6,984 nucleotides of DNA from Caryophanales bacterium UBA1423 (GTDB lineage Bacteria; Bacillota_I; Bacilli_A; RF39; UBA660): NCBI GenBank assembly GCA_002304855.1, contig DBPJ01000005.1, positions 21,411 to 28,394 of the forward strand. The letters run 5' to 3'. This document shows positions 1-6,473 of the stretch, piece by piece. Made by a program: the position numbers and the translations under genes. Below the pieces are notes generated by a model. The model saw only the letters and a list, made by a program, of their open reading frames with translations, had not been told where the DNA came from and ran no database searches. Numbering within the stretch: the stretch's first letter is position 1; every line of letters begins with the position of its first letter.

Positions 1-380
1 TCAGTACTGATAGCTTTACTACTAGAACCATTAAATTTTAAATAGGCCTCACCATCGACAATATCTAATGTTATATTAGTTGGAGTTAAATCATAAGTAC
101 TACCTGCTGTTCCTAAATTAGGGATATTGGTAATAGGAAAAGAATAATTGATATCATCTTTATTTTTATAATCTAACCAATTAGACCATTCACCATTAGC
201 AGTCATATAGCGATATTGGGTAATATAGCCGCCACCCAATTCACTAGTAATAGTATTGATACGACTTGATATTGCCCCTTTACGAAAAGTAAGTAAACCT
301 AAAGTGGTAGCAAATAAAAGACCAACTATCAATATAAGAATATATAGTATTGATGAAATGGCAAACCCTTTTTTATTCAT
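1..380 (-). CDS. Prepilin-like secreted/surface protein, N-terminal 126 residues (runs off window)
   Basis: The frame is open from an ATG at 380 to the left edge, so the C-terminus is missing. The protein starts MNKKGFAISSILYILILIVG: a short basic leader, a Gly5-Phe6 junction like a prepilin-peptidase site, then a hydrophobic helix to about residue 31. After a polar stretch it has a Trp-rich segment (around 59-72) and, at the visible end, YLKFNGSSS (113-121), which resembles the first strand of LamG/concanavalin-A-like domains. Mature residue 5 would be Ser, not the usual pilin Glu. An in-frame ATG lies at 395, but its Shine-Dalgarno AAAGGA would be very close. The start at 380 has GGTGGTG about seven bases upstream, as in neighbouring genes, and gives the standard basic leader. 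It has its own promoter and is separated from ylbE by a terminator. Export and surface location are inferred; the exact family is unknown. Confidence 0.75.
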   Translation of the reverse strand, partial: MNKKGFAISSILYILILIVGLLFATTLGLLTFRKGAISSRINTITSELGGGYITQYRYMTANGEWSNWLDYKNKDDINYSFPITNIPNLGTAGSTYDLTPTNITLDIVDGEAYLKFNGSSSKAIST

Positions 381-416
381 TTTATACACCACCATATGTT
401 CCTTTATGCTAATTAA

Positions 417-445
417 ATTATACATTATATATGATGTTTATTCAA
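417..445 (-). promoter_or_regulatory. Sigma-A-type promoter of the prepilin-like gene
   Basis: Read on the minus strand, a -35 box TTGAAT (445-440) and a perfect -10 box TATAAT (422-417) are separated by exactly 17 bases. Transcription would start near 410, giving a leader of about 30 bases before the ATG at 380. It lies just downstream of the ylbE terminator, so the prepilin-like gene looks independently transcribed. A second TATAAT lies 7 bases upstream of the first but has only 10 bases to the same -35 box. Confidence 0.7.
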
Positions 446-460
446 ATAGATTTTAATACT

Positions 461-488
461 AAAAAGACATTTATATAAGATAAATGTC
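461..488 (-). terminator. Intrinsic terminator after ylbE
   Basis: On the minus strand GACATTTAT (488-480) and ATAAATGTC (474-466) form a perfect 9-bp stem with a five-base loop. It is followed directly by five T residues (465-461). It begins 22 bases after the ylbE stop and ends the ylbD-ylbE transcript, possibly also read-through from parE-parC. The stem is AT-rich apart from its GAC/GTC base, so it may be moderate in strength. Confidence 0.8.
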
Positions 489-510
489 AATAAAATTTAA
501 TTATTATTTT

Positions 511-732
511 TTAATTTAGAATTCTAATAAAACTTTGAATCAATCGTATTTTATCTAAGATATCAGTTAATTTATCAGCTGTAGTTAAGCGATATTGGTT
601 TTTCATTTCACTAATAAAATGGTTAAATAATTCGGGATGACGATTTAATATTTTATACCAATGAGAATTTTCTCTTAAGAAACGTTGATAAGTTGGATTC
701 GCTCTTATTTTAAATTGAAGACCTAACTGCAT
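511..732 (-). CDS. ylbE: YlbE-like protein
   Basis: A 73-residue protein of unknown biochemical function. The segment ANPTYQRFLRENSHWYKILN (11-30), followed by RHPELFNHF, matches the N-terminal signature of the YlbE-like family of Bacilli, in which an RFLR-x-x-x-x-WY core precedes an Arg-x-Pro turn. The rest is predicted helical with a hydrophobic C-terminus (IRLIQSFIRILN). No signal peptide or membrane helix is evident. Its ATG overlaps the ylbD stop as TAATG, so translation is probably coupled, and in Bacillus ylbD and ylbE are also neighbours. A terminator follows the stop. The family assignment rests on remembered similarity plus synteny and is fairly strong; no function can be given. Confidence 0.8.
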   Translation of the reverse strand: MQLGLQFKIRANPTYQRFLRENSHWYKILNRHPELFNHFISEMKNQYRLTTADKLTDILDKIRLIQSFIRILN

Positions 733-1088
733 TAGTCATCAAAATGTCGATGAATTGGTCTAGGAATATATGGTTCTTCAGCATTATTAGGGCTTTCTCT
801 TTTAACAAATAATTCTTGTGCTAAAGATAATGCTTTTTGAAGTCCACTAAGTCCTTTATTTATCGAATCCACATTGATGTTTCTTAAGTTATTTAATACA
901 TCTCCTAAACCAAATTCACTTTGATTATTAGTTTCGGTTGTTAAATACTCATTCCAAACACTATGCTCTTCACCATATAAATCCCACATTTCAAATAATT
1001 TTTGCCAAGTAGTTCGTCCACTATTGACATGGGTAACTAAATTAGGGTGTTTTCTAACAAAAGTTTTAAATTGATCAATTTTAGACAT
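732..1088 (-). CDS. ylbD: YlbD-family protein (putative spore-coat family)
   Basis: A 118-residue hydrophilic protein. The N-terminus, with FKTFVRKHPNLVTHVNSGR (8-26) and then TTWQKLFEMWDLYGEEHSVW (27-46), is the diagnostic part of the YlbD coat family: a short FVRKHP-type helix, a basic turn, and the WQ-x-L/F-x-E-x-W helix leading to GEE-x-x-x-W. The middle (60-95) is helical and Leu/Asn-rich; the tail (EEPYIPRPIHRHFDD) is charged and probably disordered. The family is named for a proposed spore-coat role in Bacillus; that role is not shown by this sequence. The start at 1088 is set by AGGTGG five to six bases upstream. It overlaps ylbE by one base and lies 52 bases after parC, with possible promoter elements in the gap. 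Confidence 0.82.
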   Translation of the reverse strand: MSKIDQFKTFVRKHPNLVTHVNSGRTTWQKLFEMWDLYGEEHSVWNEYLTTETNNQSEFGLGDVLNNLRNINVDSINKGLSGLQKALSLAQELFVKRESPNNAEEPYIPRPIHRHFDD

Positions 1089-1105
1089 CGATTACCACCT
1101 ATTAA

Positions 1106-1137
1106 AATATATGCAGAAAATGGGCGGTTCGTGTCAA
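1106..1137 (-). promoter_or_regulatory. Possible promoter for ylbD-ylbE
   Basis: In the parC-ylbD gap the minus strand carries a perfect -35 hexamer TTGACA (1137-1132) beginning three bases after the parC stop. The best -10 candidate is TATATT (1111-1106), but the spacer is 20 bases. CATATA (1113-1108) gives 18 bases with a poorer match. There is no terminator between parC and ylbD, so read-through is also possible. This is a weak call. Confidence 0.35.
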
Positions 1138-1140
1138 AAA

Positions 1141-3675
1141 TTATATTTTAAAGTCATCTAAGAAATCATCTATCGTCATCATTTGATCATCTATTTCTTT
1201 TAGCGATATTTTAGGTGTTGGTTCATTATTATCATCAGATTGATTAGTTACATAATTTATATCTTTCGATGATAATAAGTCAACATAACGAAAGACATCA
1301 ACAATACTATCTTTAATGATGGCTGAGCCAATACTATAACGATCTGCTATTGGTAATTCATTCAATTTAATCGTCTTAAGTTGATGATCATATTTGATCC
1401 CCATCATCGTTTTTGAATCGATCATAAAACACTTAATAATATGATGTGGATTAGCTTTTACCTCTTTAATTAAAATTAATCCTCTTCTAGCACGATTGCT
1501 CTTTTCAAAAGCGGTTAACTTTATTCTCTTCCCATAACCCCTATTAGTAAAGATAGAGACATATTCGGTAATTTCAGGATTAAAAATATAACCATTAACT
1601 ACTTGATCATCTCTTAAGTTAATTGATTTTACCCCAGCTGCTTTAATCCCAACTACTGGTATTTCATTAACATCAAACCAAAGGCCATAACCTTTCTTAG
1701 TAGCGACAAAGACATCACTATCTTGGTTATATTGAACGCTAACTACTTCATCATCAGTCTTTAATTTGATAGCCGTAAGTGGTTTAGAATATCTGGTTAC
1801 TTCAAAATCAGCCAGTTTAGTTCTCTTGACCATACCATTTTTAGTAAACAAAGTAATGTTAATTGAATCATTAAAATTATAGACTGGAACACTACCAATT
1901 ATTTTTTCATCACTACTAATAGTTATTAAATTGCTGACATGTTTACCAATTTCTTTCCATTTAGTATCAAATATTTCATGAACGGGAATATACAAATAAT
2001 TACCTAAATTAGTAAACAACAAGATGGTATTAGTAGTAATCATTTCATAGCGGCCAATAACATAATCACCATCTTTTAAAGCCGTTTCTTCATCAGGTGA
2101 TAAAGCATATGATTTTAAAGATACTCGTTTAATGTAACCTTCATTAGTAACGACAACAATAACATTTTCTTTAGGAATAATAGCAAGATCATCAATCTTA
2201 ATTTCAGTAATTTCTTCTTTAATATCAGTTAAACGAGGAACATCATATTCTTTCTTTATCTTACGCAACTCTTCTTTAATAACTTCTTTTAATTTAGCTT
2301 CATCATTTAATATATTAGTTAACCCATTAATAATTATATTTAAATTGTTTAGTTCTTCTTGTAACAAAGTAACATCAGTATTAGTTAAACGATATAATTG
2401 TAAAGTGACAATGGCTTCAGCTTGCATTTCGGTAAATAAAAACTTAGTCATTAAATTACTTATCGCATCAGCTTTATTCTTACTAGCGCGAATGGTAGCA
2501 ATAATACCATCTAAGATTGAAATAGCTTTAATTAAACCTTCGACAATATGTAATCTTGCTTTAGCATGTTCTAAATCAAATTCAGTTCGTTTAGTAACTA
2601 CTTCTTTTTGATGACTAATATAAGCATCTAATATTTCTAGTAATCCTAATAGTTTAGGTCTGCGGTTGACAATAGCCACCATATTAAAGCTGTAAGATAT
2701 TTGTAAATCAGTATTTTTAAGTAAATAATTTAAAACTAAGTCACGATTAGCATCTTTTTTTAGTTCAATGACAATTCTAAGACCATCCCGATCACTTTCA
2801 TCTCTAACTTCTAAAATACCATCAATCTTTTTATCCGCTCTTATTTCATCAATTTGTTTAACTAAATTAGTTTTATTAATCTCATATGGAATTTCAGTTA
2901 CGATTAATAAGTCCTTACCTTTTACTTTTTCAAAGGAAGTTCTAGCTTTAACAACTATTTTACCCTTACCAGTTTTATAAGCATTAGTTATTTCAGTTAG
3001 TCCTTCGACAATACCACCAGTTGGAAAATCTGGTCCCTTTACTAATTTCATAATCGTATCTAACGTACAATTAGGGGAATCAATTCGTTTAATAGTCACA
3101 TCGATGATTTCACCTAAATTGTGAGGGGGAATATTAGTAGCATAACCAGCACTAATACCACTAGCACCATTAACTAATAAATTAGGAAATCTACTTGGTA
3201 AAACAGTTGGTTCCATAACTGTATCATCAAAGTTAGGAGCAAAAACAACCGTTTGTTTATCAATATCTTTTAATAATTCGTTACTAATTTTAGATAGTCT
3301 TGCTTCAGTATAACGCATAGCAGCCGCACTATCACCATCAATTGACCCATTATTACCATGCATTTCAATGTATGGATTTTTTTGCTTCCAACTTTGACTC
3401 ATTCTAACCATGGCATCATAGACACTAACATCACCATGAGGATGATAATTACCGATGACATTACCAACCGTTTTAACACTTTTACGATATGGTTTATCAT
3501 AAGTATTTTTATCTTTATACATGGCATAAAGAATGCGACGTTGGACTGGTTTTAAACCATCTCTAACATCGGGAATAGCTCTATCTTGAATAATATACTT
3601 AGAGTAACGTCCAAAACGTTCACCCATTATTTCTTCAAAAGCATATTCATAAATTTTACTTAAGATCTCTTTCAT
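1141..3675 (-). CDS. parC: DNA topoisomerase IV subunit A (ParC)
   Basis: This is the DNA breakage-reunion subunit, which with ParE forms the ATP-dependent type IIA enzyme that decatenates daughter chromosomes. The 844 residues are slightly longer than usual Firmicutes ParC (about 800). The N-terminal core has DRAIPDVRDGLKPVQRRILY (31-50), the helix region NYHPHGDVSVYDAM (76-89), and RYTEARL with the catalytic Tyr at 122. A coiled-coil tower region follows (about 340-490), then a C-terminal DNA-wrapping beta-pinwheel (about 495-800). RARRGLILIKEVKANPH (728-744) replaces the intact QRRGGKG box of GyrA, which favours ParC over GyrA. The tail (805-844) is acidic. Residue 83 is Val where most ParC/GyrA have the quinolone-contacting Ser; Asp87 is kept. 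I chose the ATG at 3675 over a TTG one codon upstream because AGGTGAT sits three bases before it, exactly as in sirA. It lies 16 bases after parE. Confidence 0.97.
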   Translation of the reverse strand: MKEILSKIYEYAFEEIMGERFGRYSKYIIQDRAIPDVRDGLKPVQRRILYAMYKDKNTYDKPYRKSVKTVGNVIGNYHPHGDVSVYDAMVRMSQSWKQKNPYIEMHGNNGSIDGDSAAAMRYTEARLSKISNELLKDIDKQTVVFAPNFDDTVMEPTVLPSRFPNLLVNGASGISAGYATNIPPHNLGEIIDVTIKRIDSPNCTLDTIMKLVKGPDFPTGGIVEGLTEITNAYKTGKGKIVVKARTSFEKVKGKDLLIVTEIPYEINKTNLVKQIDEIRADKKIDGILEVRDESDRDGLRIVIELKKDANRDLVLNYLLKNTDLQISYSFNMVAIVNRRPKLLGLLEILDAYISHQKEVVTKRTEFDLEHAKARLHIVEGLIKAISILDGIIATIRASKNKADAISNLMTKFLFTEMQAEAIVTLQLYRLTNTDVTLLQEELNNLNIIINGLTNILNDEAKLKEVIKEELRKIKKEYDVPRLTDIKEEITEIKIDDLAIIPKENVIVVVTNEGYIKRVSLKSYALSPDEETALKDGDYVIGRYEMITTNTILLFTNLGNYLYIPVHEIFDTKWKEIGKHVSNLITISSDEKIIGSVPVYNFNDSINITLFTKNGMVKRTKLADFEVTRYSKPLTAIKLKTDDEVVSVQYNQDSDVFVATKKGYGLWFDVNEIPVVGIKAAGVKSINLRDDQVVNGYIFNPEITEYVSIFTNRGYGKRIKLTAFEKSNRARRGLILIKEVKANPHHIIKCFMIDSKTMMGIKYDHQLKTIKLNELPIADRYSIGSAIIKDSIVDVFRYVDLLSSKDINYVTNQSDDNNEPTPKISLKEIDDQMMTIDDFLDDFKI

Positions 3676-3691
3676 CAAATCACCTATTTCG

Positions 3692-5602
3692 TTATTTTAT
3701 ATTGTAGTTATCTTCCATTGAAAATTCAACATTCTCTTCAATCCACTCTTTTCGAGGTTCTACTTTATCACCCATTAAAACACTAACACGTTTTTCAGCC
3801 AGAGCGGCATCAGTAATATTTACTTTAATTAAAGTGCGTTTATTAGGATCCATCGTTGTATCCCACAATTGGTCAGCATTCATCTCCCCTAATCCTTTAT
3901 AGCGTTGAATCGTATAATTACTACGATTATTAGTTACTTCTCTTAATTCTTCATTAGACCAAGCATATACTATTTCATCTTTAGGAAAAGCTACTTTATA
4001 TAATGGAGGTATAGCAATGTAAAGTTTACCATGTTCAATTAATGGTCTCATATAACGATAAAAGAATGTTAATAATAACACTTGAATATGAGCACCATCA
4101 TCATCAGCATCAGTCATGATGATGACTTTATCATAATTACAATCTTCAAGATCAAAATCACTACCTACACCAGCGCCAATGGTATGGATAATCGTACTAA
4201 TCTCTTCATTCTTAAAAATTTCTTCTAATTTTACTTTTTCAGTATTAATAACTTTACCACGTAGAGGTAAAATAGCTTGAAACTTACGATCACGGCCTTG
4301 TTTAGCTGATCCACCGGCTGAATCTCCTTCGACTAAAAATAGTTCAATTTCATTTTTATCTTTTGATTGAGCTGGTGTCAATTTACCACTTAGTAATGTT
4401 TCTTTACCATTTTTACTCTTACCCTTACGAGCTTCATCACGAGCCTTACGAGCGGCTTCTCTAGCATCTCTACTCTTGATAGCTTTATCAACTATCTTAG
4501 AAACTAATTCTTTATTTTCTTGCAATAAAAAGTGCAATTTGTCGGCCACAAAAGTTTCAACAGCAGTTCGAGCAACAGGGGTTCCTAATTTTGATTTAGT
4601 TTGACCTTCAAATTGTAGTAGATTTTCAGGAATTTGTAAACTAATAATAGCCGTTAAACCTTCTCTAACATCACTACCCTCAAAGTTTTTATCCTTACTT
4701 TTTAAATAATTTTCAGTCTTAGCATATTCATTAAATACTCTAGTTAAAGCGGTCTTAAATCCTATTTCATGAGTACCACCATCAATAGTTTTAACACTAT
4801 TGACAAAAGATATAATATTCTCAGCATAATCATCGGTATATTGAAAAGCAATATCAATATGAATATCATCTTTTATCCCATTTAATAAGATAACTTTATG
4901 TAATTTATTTTTATTTTCATTGATATAATTGACAAAAGCTTCTAAGCCATTATCGTAATGAAATATTTCTTTTTTATGATCTTCAACATCTTCTACTTCA
5001 ATGGTTAGACCTTTTAATAAGAAGGCTGATTCCTGCATCCTTTCACAAATAGTCGTAAAACTAAAATTGTTATTGGAAAAGATAGTATCATCCGGTAAAA
5101 ATCTTACGGTGGTACCAGTTTTATTAGTAGTTCCTATTTTCTTTAATGGAACAACCGTCTTACCACCATTTTCAAAACGGATAAAATATTCGCCACCATC
5201 ACGTCTGATAGTTACTTCCATCCATTTACTTAAGGCATTAACTACTGATGCTCCAACACCATGAAGACCCCCAGATATTTTATAACCACTATCAGCAAAT
5301 TTACCACCGGCATGTAAGATAGTATAGACAACTTCAGGAGTACTCTTACCACTTTCATGTATCCCAATTGGTAAGCCACGGCCATTATCAATAACACTAA
5401 TACTTTTATCTTCATGTAAAATAATTTTTACATAATCACCAAAACCATTTATTATTTCATCAATAGAGTTATCAACTATTTCCCAAACTAATTGATGAAG
5501 ACCTCTTTTATCAGTTGAACCAACATACATACCAGGACGCTTTCTAACTGCTTCTAAACCCTGTAGTATTTTGATCGATGTTTCATCATATCTTAGTGCC
5601 AT
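3692..5602 (-). CDS. parE: DNA topoisomerase IV subunit B (ParE)
   Basis: This is the ATPase subunit of topoisomerase IV and partner of the downstream ParC. Its 636 residues are normal for the family. The GHKL ATPase domain shows EIVDNSIDE (41-49, catalytic Glu41 and Mg-binding Asn45), DNGRG (72-76) and GGLHGVG (111-117). The transducer domain carries the QTKSKLG loop (334-340, ATP-contacting Lys). The Toprim domain has EGDSAGGSAKQGRDRKFQA (425-443), the metal-binding DADDDG (498-503) and KGLGEM (569-574). IQVLLLTFFYRYMRPL after the DAD motif is the Firmicutes ParE form rather than GyrB. The frame also opens at a TTG at 5620, but the ATG at 5602 (MALRYDE) is preferred because GGAAGGA lies just upstream and those bases would otherwise be coding. 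It has its own promoter and is probably cotranscribed with parC. Confidence 0.97.
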   Translation of the reverse strand: MALRYDETSIKILQGLEAVRKRPGMYVGSTDKRGLHQLVWEIVDNSIDEIINGFGDYVKIILHEDKSISVIDNGRGLPIGIHESGKSTPEVVYTILHAGGKFADSGYKISGGLHGVGASVVNALSKWMEVTIRRDGGEYFIRFENGGKTVVPLKKIGTTNKTGTTVRFLPDDTIFSNNNFSFTTICERMQESAFLLKGLTIEVEDVEDHKKEIFHYDNGLEAFVNYINENKNKLHKVILLNGIKDDIHIDIAFQYTDDYAENIISFVNSVKTIDGGTHEIGFKTALTRVFNEYAKTENYLKSKDKNFEGSDVREGLTAIISLQIPENLLQFEGQTKSKLGTPVARTAVETFVADKLHFLLQENKELVSKIVDKAIKSRDAREAARKARDEARKGKSKNGKETLLSGKLTPAQSKDKNEIELFLVEGDSAGGSAKQGRDRKFQAILPLRGKVINTEKVKLEEIFKNEEISTIIHTIGAGVGSDFDLEDCNYDKVIIMTDADDDGAHIQVLLLTFFYRYMRPLIEHGKLYIAIPPLYKVAFPKDEIVYAWSNEELREVTNNRSNYTIQRYKGLGEMNADQLWDTTMDPNKRTLIKVNITDAALAEKRVSVLMGDKVEPRKEWIEENVEFSMEDNYNIK

Positions 5603-5619
5603 AATTTTCTTCCTTCCCA
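5603..5619 (-). promoter_or_regulatory. Ribosome binding site deciding the parE start
   Basis: The minus strand reads TGGGAAGGAAGAAAATT directly before the ATG at 5602. The GGAAGGA core is well placed for this ATG. The alternative upstream TTG at 5620 would put the whole site inside the reading frame and lacks a comparable site of its own. Confidence 0.75.
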
Positions 5620-5630
5620 ACTCTAAAAAT

Positions 5631-5659
5631 ATTATATCATAGAAAGAAAAAAGAAAAAA
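5631..5659 (-). promoter_or_regulatory. Extended -10 promoter of parE-parC
   Basis: On the minus strand TGATATAAT (5639-5631) is a perfect TATAAT with the TGn extension of an extended -10 promoter. A recognisable -35 box is missing: 17 bases upstream there is only a T-run (5659-5654), which is also the tail of the yneF terminator. Extended -10 elements can work with poor -35 boxes. The start point would be near 5624, giving a leader of roughly 20 bases. Confidence 0.65.
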
Positions 5660-5676
5660 CGAGATAAACTCGTTTT
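5646..5676 (-). terminator. Intrinsic terminator after yneF
   Basis: On the minus strand AAAACGAG (5676-5669) and CTCGTTTT (5663-5656) pair as a perfect 8-bp stem with the loop TTTAT, followed by more T residues and a T-rich tract. The first stem base is the G-strand neighbour of the yneF stop codon and overlaps its last base. It separates the sirA-yneF transcript from parE. Its T-run doubles as the upstream part of the parE promoter. Confidence 0.82.
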
Positions 5677-5885
5677 TACATGTATTTACTCATCGCTTTC
5701 ATAATTTGATTTATTTGTTTTTGTGAGGGTGTTCTCCCCATCTGCGTCATCATGGCCTTAATCATTTCTTCATTAATTGGAGGGTTGCTTTTTAAGTATT
5801 TCATCATATATTTACGAGCGATTAAAAAACCTAAAACCCCTCCAATTATAATACCAAATAATACTTGTAATATATCCATCCACAT
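5676..5885 (-). CDS. yneF: YneF family (UPF0154) small membrane protein
   Basis: A 69-residue protein with one N-terminal membrane helix (about residues 4-23, LQVLFGIIIGGVLGFLIA) and a short cytoplasmic tail. RKYMMKYLKSNPPINEEMIK (24-43) followed by MGRTPSQKQINQIMKAM is the near-invariant signature of the YneF/UPF0154 family of Bacilli and Mollicutes. Length matches the family (about 70). The molecular function is unknown. The start at 5885 is set by GGGAGGAAT eight bases upstream; a second Met two codons later lacks that spacing. It follows sirA by 44 bases, with no promoter or terminator seen between them, the same order as yneE(sirA)-yneF in Bacillus subtilis. A terminator overlaps the stop. 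Confidence 0.95.
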   Translation of the reverse strand: MWMDILQVLFGIIIGGVLGFLIARKYMMKYLKSNPPINEEMIKAMMTQMGRTPSQKQINQIMKAMSKYM

Positions 5886-5929
5886 GTTATATTCCTCCCA
5901 CTTATTTCATTTTACTAAAAAATTAAGAT

Positions 5930-6361
5930 TTAGACAAGGATTTCTTGTTCAATACTTTCTAACCAAAAATAATCATGATTTTTAAAATCACATATAAATA
6001 CGTTATAAGGTATATGATATAAAGTATTGAAAAAATAAGGATCATTTTTATTAGTAATTATTTTTAAATAAGTATTATAAACTGTTAGTTTAGTTATTTC
6101 ATGAGTGTATCTATTATTAATAATATGGGTGTAATTATGGTTGGTATATGATAATTCTTGATTGTGTTTATTATAAATATATTCATTTATTTGCTTTTTA
6201 TTAAACGGAGTTATCAATTGACTATATATTTTAATACCCATCCCATAATTATCGTGACTCATCTTATATATTTGATAAAAATTTCTATACAATAAATTAG
6301 GTTTATCTCTATAAAGAGTTAAAAAAGCTTGATCAATAAAAAAAATATAATAGGTTCTCAT
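5930..6361 (-). CDS. sirA: SirA-like sporulation inhibitor of replication
   Basis: A 143-residue soluble protein, close to the 148 residues of Bacillus SirA (YneE). The N-terminus RTYYIFFIDQAF (2-13) resembles the RHYYTYLIKEEF-type start of SirA. The C-terminus CDFKNHDYFWLESIEQEILV (124-143) resembles its DFNSKRYGWLNPVKE end. The middle is rich in Asn, Tyr and Ile and is not recognisable on its own. In B. subtilis SirA is made under Spo0A control and binds DnaA domain I to block new initiation during sporulation. Adjacency to yneF, as in Bacillus, supports the call. AGGTGAT lies three bases before the ATG. No Spo0A box was identified with confidence upstream. Orthology is likely; whether it still inhibits DnaA is unknown. 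Confidence 0.78.
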   Translation of the reverse strand: MRTYYIFFIDQAFLTLYRDKPNLLYRNFYQIYKMSHDNYGMGIKIYSQLITPFNKKQINEYIYNKHNQELSYTNHNYTHIINNRYTHEITKLTVYNTYLKIITNKNDPYFFNTLYHIPYNVFICDFKNHDYFWLESIEQEILV

Positions 6362-6371
6362 AATATCACCT

Positions 6372-6409
6372 ATTATATTTTAATTAGTTAATGCTAATTT
6401 TTTTGTCAA
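6372..6409 (-). promoter_or_regulatory. Possible promoter elements upstream of sirA
   Basis: The minus strand has a perfect TTGACA (6409-6404) in a T-rich context and two -10-like hexamers: TAAAAT (6382-6377, 21-base spacer) and TATAAT (6377-6372, 26-base spacer). Neither spacing is canonical, and the second would start transcription only a few bases before the ATG. A promoter is expected here because a stem-loop closes the upstream gene, but the exact one cannot be fixed. Confidence 0.3.
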
Positions 6410-6445
6410 AAAAGCGTAATATAAAAACATATATGATTTGCTTTT

Positions 6446-6473
6446 AAAAAGCATAGGACTAAAGCCCTGCTTT
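6446..6473 (-). terminator. Stem-loop over the stop codon of the FGE-like gene (terminator and/or DGR hairpin)
   Basis: On the minus strand AAAGCAGGGC (6473-6464), loop TTTA (6463-6460) and GTCC-TA-TGCTTT (6459-6448) form a ten-pair stem with a two-base TA bulge and one G-T pair, followed by two more T residues. The TAG stop (6461-6459) lies in the loop and stem. It can act as an intrinsic terminator, although the T-tract is short. A competing palindrome, TGCTTTTTAAAAGCA, overlaps its 3' side (6454-6440). Known DGR targets also carry a hairpin just after the variable region. Confidence 0.6.

Noticed and set aside
256..456. Plus-strand open frame of 66 codons
   Set aside because: It is antisense to the prepilin-like gene and its promoter, both of which have much better support.
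2345..2980. Plus-strand open frames inside parC (2345-2611, 2768-2980), and similar ones at 3358-3555 and 5001-5264
   Set aside because: They are antisense to conserved parC and parE coding sequence, with no recognisable protein or ribosome site.
1141..5602. Assigning the topoisomerase pair as GyrB-GyrA
   Set aside because: The IQVLLLTFFYRYMRPL form after the DAD motif and the degenerate RARRG box in place of QRRGGKG point to ParE-ParC.
5752..5985. Plus-strand open frame of 77 codons
   Set aside because: It is antisense to yneF, a clearly recognised family, and to the end of sirA.
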